DNA of 64,000 nt, taken from NCBI GenBank assembly GCA_021325135.1, contig JAJPHT010000029.1:1-64000 (forward strand). The letters run 5' to 3'. Position 1 is the stretch's first letter. Each line of letters starts with the position of its first letter. This DNA is from Pseudomonadota bacterium (GTDB lineage: Archaea > Thermoplasmatota > SW-10-69-26 > JACQPN01 > JAJPHT01). The notes beneath the pieces were generated by a model. That model searched no databases, was not told where the DNA came from, and was given only the letters and a program-made list of their open reading frames with translations. A program made the position numbers and the translations under genes. This document shows positions 60,401 through 64,000 of this stretch, in pieces.

Positions 60401-63400
60401 ACAACTCGCTCCAGCCCATCTTCGTCCTGCCCGGCCTCCACGTCAGCGTCGAGCCCGAGGCCGAGCGCTACGATCAGCCCGCGTTCCCCTTGGGCTCCGA
60501 AGCTTACCTGGTGGTCGACGCCTTCGGCGCCAACGCCGCGAGCTACCTCGCCAACGCGCCCAGCGTGACCTCGGCCCACGGCCAGTCGTGGAGCGCCTCG
60601 CCCCTGCAAGCTGGCGTCAACGACGTGCGCGGCGTGCTGGGCGACGACCTCGACCCCGCGCTGGCGGGCCTCACGGCCCACCGCGTCTTCCGTCTGGGCA
60701 TCCCCACCTCCAGCGACTTCTACCGCGCCAACTGCATCGGCACCACGAGCCAGGGCTGCTGGGACGAGCCCCTCGCCGGGTGGACGCGCAAGGTGCAGGG
60801 CGACGTGCCCGGCGTGGGCACCGGCTTCGCGTATGATATCACGGTGAAGGCCACGAACGCCGCGACCGGCGACGCCATGACGGACCACACGCAGCCCGTC
60901 GTCATCTGGGAGGGCGTCATGTTCCGCCTCCACACCGACACCGTCGTCGTCCAGCAGGACGGCCGCTCCGGCGAGCTTCCCGCCGACGTGATCGCAGTCA
61001 AGGACGGCGCCCTGTGCGAGCCCAACGACCTGTGGGCCGTCTTCAGCTGGCTCTACCGCTGCAAGGGCACCTTCGACACCGTGCGCCTCACCGACGCGCA
61101 CACGGGCGTCGACCTGGGCTTCACTGTGAACTGGCCCGAGACGGGCAAGCTCGACCTCAAGGCGCCCTCCAACTTCGACCAGTTCCCCCTGGACGTGCGC
61201 TTGAGCTACGGCGACCGCGCGGTCTCGCCCGAGTTCACGCTCATCCGCAGCGGCCCCGCGCTCCAGACGAACCCCGACGGCAGCGCGCAGGACCTCCTGG
61301 GCGGCCCCGCCTCCCTCCAGCCCGGCGGCCTCCACGTGCTCTCGCTCAACGTCGTCGCGCTGGGCTACTCCCCCGAGGAGATCCACAACGCCATCGTGCG
61401 GCTCTGCTATCCTTCGACGCTGGAGGTGTGGGACGAGCGCGGCCACGGCGACTGGTGGGGCGGCGGCGCGCCCGACGCGGCGGCCCTCGTCAACGGCGCG
61501 GGCCAGACGCCCTGCCCCACGGGCTTCTCGGCGGCCTACCGCACCATGCCGCTCACCAGGAACGCGGTCACGCCCTTCTCCTTCGTCGCGCGCACCAGCG
61601 CCGCCACCGGCAGCACCGTGCGCGTCGTCGCCGACCTCTTCGACGAGAACGGCGTGGCGCCCTCGGGCCGCACCACGGCGCAGGTGCACGTCGACCAGAC
61701 GCTCAACGTCGGCCCCGCCGCCACGAGCCTCGCCACCGACCAGTACCTCCGCGCGCTGAAGGCCCGCGTGGCCCTCGCGCAGGCCGGAGCCCGCGCCGCG
61801 CTCTACGACAACGACAAGCGCTTCGTCAACATGACGTGGGACATCGGCACGGGCGCCGTGGACCTGGCGCTGGGCGCGCTGTTCCACAAGTACGGCGACT
61901 ACTTCTTCGACGAGGTCACCAAGGTCAACAAGGGCCTCCTCAACCGCGCCGTGGGCACGCTCTTCCCCATGGGCCAGGAGCTTCTCGTGGACAAGACCGT
62001 GGAGGTCTTCATCGAGACGCTCACCGCCGACGACGGGGGCAGCAAGGTCGCCAGCGGCTCGGGCGCCGCGGCCGCCGGCACGCCCGCGCAGAAGGCCGTC
62101 GACAAGATCGCCAGCGACTACCTCGACCACGTCGCGCGCGGCGACTTCGCGCCTGGCAAGACGTTCACGCCCGCCAGCGCGCGCGACCTCGTCTACAAGC
62201 TCGACGTCGCGCAGAACGTCTACGAGGCCTCGCTGGTGAAGGATGCGCGCTGGGCCATGCCCACCTTCGGCTGCTTCATGCCCGAGGTCTCGCCCCCCCA
62301 GCCCGGCCAGCTTCGCGACGAGGCGCTGCTGGGCGACCAGACCATCTGCCACAACGTGGAGATGCACCCCCTGGCCAGCGAGCCGCTGCGCTACCCCAAC
62401 CTCCTGGGCTACTACCACGCCAACCAGATGGTGATCATGAACTCGGACTGGATCAAGAAGACCCAGGACGCGTTGAGCTACCTCAGCCTGGGCCTCTCGC
62501 TGATCTCCATCGTGGCGCCGCCCGTCGCGGCCGCCGCGGGCGTCGCGGACGTGACGAGCCTCGCCGCGGACGCCGCCGTGCTGGGTGCCAAGACCAGCTT
62601 CTACCGCAACGGCGTGCTGGCCTACCCCGTGAGCCAGGCGAGCGTCGGGAGCATCTTCGAGGACGCCACGTTCAACCCGCACTGCTGCACGGCGCACCTC
62701 TCCGGCGCCGTGAGCGCGGGCGCTGAGCAGAGCTTCACGCTGGCCAACGAGAACGGCACGACGCAGATGAACGCGAGCCTTCTCGTGGCGCCGGGCGATC
62801 CGCTGCCCACGCTGGAGGCCGTCACCGCCTCGGGCGTCGTGCTCAACGCCTCCGTCAACGTCACGGACAACGGCACGCTGCTCTCCATCCAGATCCCCAC
62901 GGACGTGGCGGGCAACACGACGCTGCGCATCCGCGGCAACTCCTCCGCCGACCCGCAGCCCTACACCATCGCGGTGGGCAGCGCGCTGCGCGACGAGGTG
63001 CGCTTCGCGCGCCTCAACTTCACCGCGGGCGGGGTCCCCGTCACCGTGACCGACGTGACGGCGCAGGTCAACGGCGTCACCGCCGACGTGAGCCAGGTCC
63101 CCGGCGGCATGCTGGAGGTGCGCGCGACGCAGGGCGCCACGCTCCACGTCACCGCCAGCGCGCCCGGCTACGCGCCCCTGGACGCCACGCGCGTCGTGCA
63201 GCTCCCCGACCGCTTCGGCAACGTCGACCTGGCCCTGACGCCCCTCGTGAGCGCGCCCGCCGTCCTCACAGCCGCGCTCACCCCCGGCGCCACGGGGCAC
63301 GTTGCCGTCGCCCTCACCAACCCCACGAGCGGCGCGCAGACGTACTCGCTGAGCGTCACGGGCCTGCCCCACGCCATCGCCATCTCGGCCGCGCCCAAGA

Positions 63401-64000
63401 CGCTCGCCGCGGGCGCCTCGGGCTCCATCGACCTCGCGCTGACGCCCGGCGCGCGCATCCTGCCGGGCCAGCTTCGCGGCGACGTGGCGTTCCTCGACGC
63501 CGCGGGCCACGAGATCCGGCGCATCCCGCTCCTGGCCACCGTCACGGGCCCCTTCCCCACGCTGCGCGGGGTCCCCCGCGAGGTGGACGCCATCGCGGGC
63601 AGCGTCGTGAGCACGAGCGTCACGCTGCGCAACGCCGGCAACGCCCAGATCACCGGCATCCAGGCCGCCTGGAAGGGCCCCTCTTGGATCACCGTCGTGG
63701 GCGCGCCCCTCACGCTGGCCGCCGGCGCCGAGGCCACGCTCACGCTGGTCGCGACGCCGCCCGCCAACGCCGCGGCGGGCGTCCTCAACACGAACCTCTC
63801 CATCACGTCCATGAACGCCTTCGAGGCCAACGCCACCTTCGACGTGCACGTCTTCGCTTCGGCGAGCTCGCTGCCGCAGATCCGCGCGACGGGCGGCGAC
63901 GTGGACGGCGACGGCGTGCCCGACGCCGTGCTCGCCGAGGGGCGCGGCTCCAGCGCCTACGTCGGGCTGAGGGACGCCTCGGGCGACGAGGTCGGCGTCG
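57406..64000 (+). CDS. Giant secreted CARDB-domain protein, truncated by the window
   Basis: The frame opens at ATG 57406 (GAGGTGAT 4 nt upstream) and stays open to the edge, giving at least 2198 residues. Signal peptide (RALALAFASLLVLPAVLVAH); two fibronectin-III-like modules (~130-420: NRVDLAWSSTVNPPASYEVE, QQVSATWLPQGGTG); four to five CARDB-type domains (~425-980: LRVLVENRGTLAANGAQVAA, VTVTVHNVGTEQSGPAQVQL, DPTNAIRETTENDN); a long unique central region (~1000-1750) with a hydrophobic stretch (YLSLGLSLISIVAPPVAAAA); further beta domains; and near the edge VDGDGVPDAVLAEG, an FG-GAP/dockerin-like Asp-rich motif. The C-terminus is unseen. Confidence 0.85.
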   Translation, partial: MKESRALALAFASLLVLPAVLVAHAAAADPGNEAILAFDHQVGYHLGATGDLMRLEASVVVAQAPGTQWEMRILDPQGAIRARDSFVGASFSANLSLQLHEGDLAGAWRGEVRRFDASASAWVVSGAVVTGVDFVPLPGTPSLFASAADNRVDLAWSSTVNPPASYEVEMSEDADFTLVPPQFHLYDSPSTATEFVASFGTTYHVRVRVRDLYNGYGPWNATTVRTDPAVGTVGFDRGAYIVGPAGGDQLVARLRALGDADTIWRLQVKDSTGALRYEGTTTGSLAANLTGVVTLTAADPRGAWTAEVSSRKAATSWSLWNSSATTVADTVPPAPPSLVVSAHGQQVSATWLPQGGTGSLRYDAQLAADPSFTSPLVSLPSTTQQTLAYAGAWATTYYVRVRTLDAYGAVGPWSTQQAATDAEPLPDLVIGPHSVWLYPETPYEGSTGSLRVLVENRGTLAANGAQVAATLNGAPAGSATVTIPAGGSQIVAIPLSFPARGAAQIVATADPANAIRELAETNNAGSLSLTVEKPPVNLVIAPADVVVSPAVPTALQPATVTVTVHNVGTEQSGPAQVQLLAGETVLLDASVNVAPGGSSTLSATWTPAVAGAITLLARADPTNAIRETTENDNVATRSVTVGSRPDLVLEQYALAPTGTTVGSRVDVTMRVRNGGDFATPATTVDLTSTSPTGQKTLVQTLQVPALQPGGFAPLAGAFTPTAAGTWSLDAAVDPADAIAETSEANNRACASATFTTAPLADVSVALGSVDALLHGKGARAQVTVTNGGTAPAQNVHLALRLKDPARPDLAGIDLGSQDIGLLAPGEGQQVSFAFTPQRVLGFPEAADLVVEASTTSPEASLADDSASTHVVVRAPDLVVTMPSQISILGIESPAQGIHRPPTYATIENIGNARAEAITLSFSQSTGTKTWTLGTDGLTPSGLAPGESVTLALPHVDADSPGFWPAVFQADVTRASAAASGPVADAEPALGVEPDLLRGDNSLQPIFVLPGLHVSVEPEAERYDQPAFPLGSEAYLVVDAFGANAASYLANAPSVTSAHGQSWSASPLQAGVNDVRGVLGDDLDPALAGLTAHRVFRLGIPTSSDFYRANCIGTTSQGCWDEPLAGWTRKVQGDVPGVGTGFAYDITVKATNAATGDAMTDHTQPVVIWEGVMFRLHTDTVVVQQDGRSGELPADVIAVKDGALCEPNDLWAVFSWLYRCKGTFDTVRLTDAHTGVDLGFTVNWPETGKLDLKAPSNFDQFPLDVRLSYGDRAVSPEFTLIRSGPALQTNPDGSAQDLLGGPASLQPGGLHVLSLNVVALGYSPEEIHNAIVRLCYPSTLEVWDERGHGDWWGGGAPDAAALVNGAGQTPCPTGFSAAYRTMPLTRNAVTPFSFVARTSAATGSTVRVVADLFDENGVAPSGRTTAQVHVDQTLNVGPAATSLATDQYLRALKARVALAQAGARAALYDNDKRFVNMTWDIGTGAVDLALGALFHKYGDYFFDEVTKVNKGLLNRAVGTLFPMGQELLVDKTVEVFIETLTADDGGSKVASGSGAAAAGTPAQKAVDKIASDYLDHVARGDFAPGKTFTPASARDLVYKLDVAQNVYEASLVKDARWAMPTFGCFMPEVSPPQPGQLRDEALLGDQTICHNVEMHPLASEPLRYPNLLGYYHANQMVIMNSDWIKKTQDALSYLSLGLSLISIVAPPVAAAAGVADVTSLAADAAVLGAKTSFYRNGVLAYPVSQASVGSIFEDATFNPHCCTAHLSGAVSAGAEQSFTLANENGTTQMNASLLVAPGDPLPTLEAVTASGVVLNASVNVTDNGTLLSIQIPTDVAGNTTLRIRGNSSADPQPYTIAVGSALRDEVRFARLNFTAGGVPVTVTDVTAQVNGVTADVSQVPGGMLEVRATQGATLHVTASAPGYAPLDATRVVQLPDRFGNVDLALTPLVSAPAVLTAALTPGATGHVAVALTNPTSGAQTYSLSVTGLPHAIAISAAPKTLAAGASGSIDLALTPGARILPGQLRGDVAFLDAAGHEIRRIPLLATVTGPFPTLRGVPREVDAIAGSVVSTSVTLRNAGNAQITGIQAAWKGPSWITVVGAPLTLAAGAEATLTLVATPPANAAAGVLNTNLSITSMNAFEANATFDVHVFASASSLPQIRATGGDVDGDGVPDAVLAEGRGSSAYVGLRDASGDEVGV

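Noticed and set aside
1080..60842. GATATC sites seen repeatedly (near 1082, 6864, 9255, 14210, 17635, 20078, 21818, 60836)
   Set aside because: About 8 sites against roughly 4 expected for this base composition is a weak excess, and most are within coding sequence. No fixed context.

Overview
The window is GC-rich, densely coded archaeal chromosome. The archaeal assignment rests on ribosomal protein S17e, deoxyhypusine synthase, an archaeal-type Holliday junction resolvase, aIF2-beta fused to a TRAM domain, the archaeal riboflavin set (RibB, the cytidylyltransferase-like FAD synthetase RibL, the archaeal RibC riboflavin synthase, RibH) and TATA-like boxes about 25 nt upstream of starts, several apparently leaderless. 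Electron-transfer flavoprotein, acyl-CoA dehydrogenase, a B12-binding mutase subunit with MeaB, succinyl-CoA synthetase and many large secreted proteins suggest a heterotroph that oxidises fatty or amino acids. A high-GC Thermoplasmatota lineage is my best guess, but that is inference. I found no tRNA, rRNA, CRISPR array or transposase.

Layout. 0.3-4.5 kb (minus): deoxyhypusine synthase, a small conserved protein, S17e, a translationally coupled ribB-ribL-ribC-ribH operon behind a 16-bp perfect palindrome, and an SRPBCC protein. 4.6-12 kb: small membrane protein, zinc-ribbon regulator, four-CBS protein, Hjc-like resolvase, a 560-bp gene-free gap with a long inverted repeat, etfBA, a KGG-repeat stress protein, aIF2-beta-TRAM, a secreted Cys-rich protein and a coiled-coil protein. 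12-15.4 kb: larB divergent from the mutase B12 subunit and meaB, then a frameshifted dolichol-phosphate-mannose synthase/GtrA fusion. 15.5-25 kb is an envelope region: two convergent, overlapping polymer-forming (bactofilin-like) proteins, a secreted beta-helix protein, a membrane-anchored ectoprotein, a GT87-like glycosyltransferase and a protein with a sortase-like C-terminal anchor. 25-31 kb: lemA-htpX, a flavin split-barrel protein, an integral membrane protein, tandem secreted beta-propellers and two very small genes. 31-38 kb: a succinyl-CoA synthetase operon with a histone-H1-like gene between sucC and sucD and an H1-like tail on SucC itself, then pabB and a class IV aminotransferase. 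38-64 kb is dominated by giant secreted proteins (1273, 1138, 2559 and more than 2198 residues) plus an acyl-CoA dehydrogenase and a lone ABC ATPase.

How the genes work together. ETF, acyl-CoA dehydrogenase, the mutase subunit with MeaB, and succinyl-CoA synthetase fit one route from acyl-CoA through methylmalonyl-CoA to succinate; riboflavin synthesis would supply the flavins these enzymes need. The DPM synthase-like and GT87-like glycosyltransferases fit lipid-linked glycosylation of the many secreted proteins. The most unusual features are the basic, DNA-binding-like tails in the sucC/sucD operon, the palindrome before ribB, the overlapping bactofilin-like pair, and the giant repeat proteins, whose N-terminal layout resembles bacterial WapA/RHS exoproteins.
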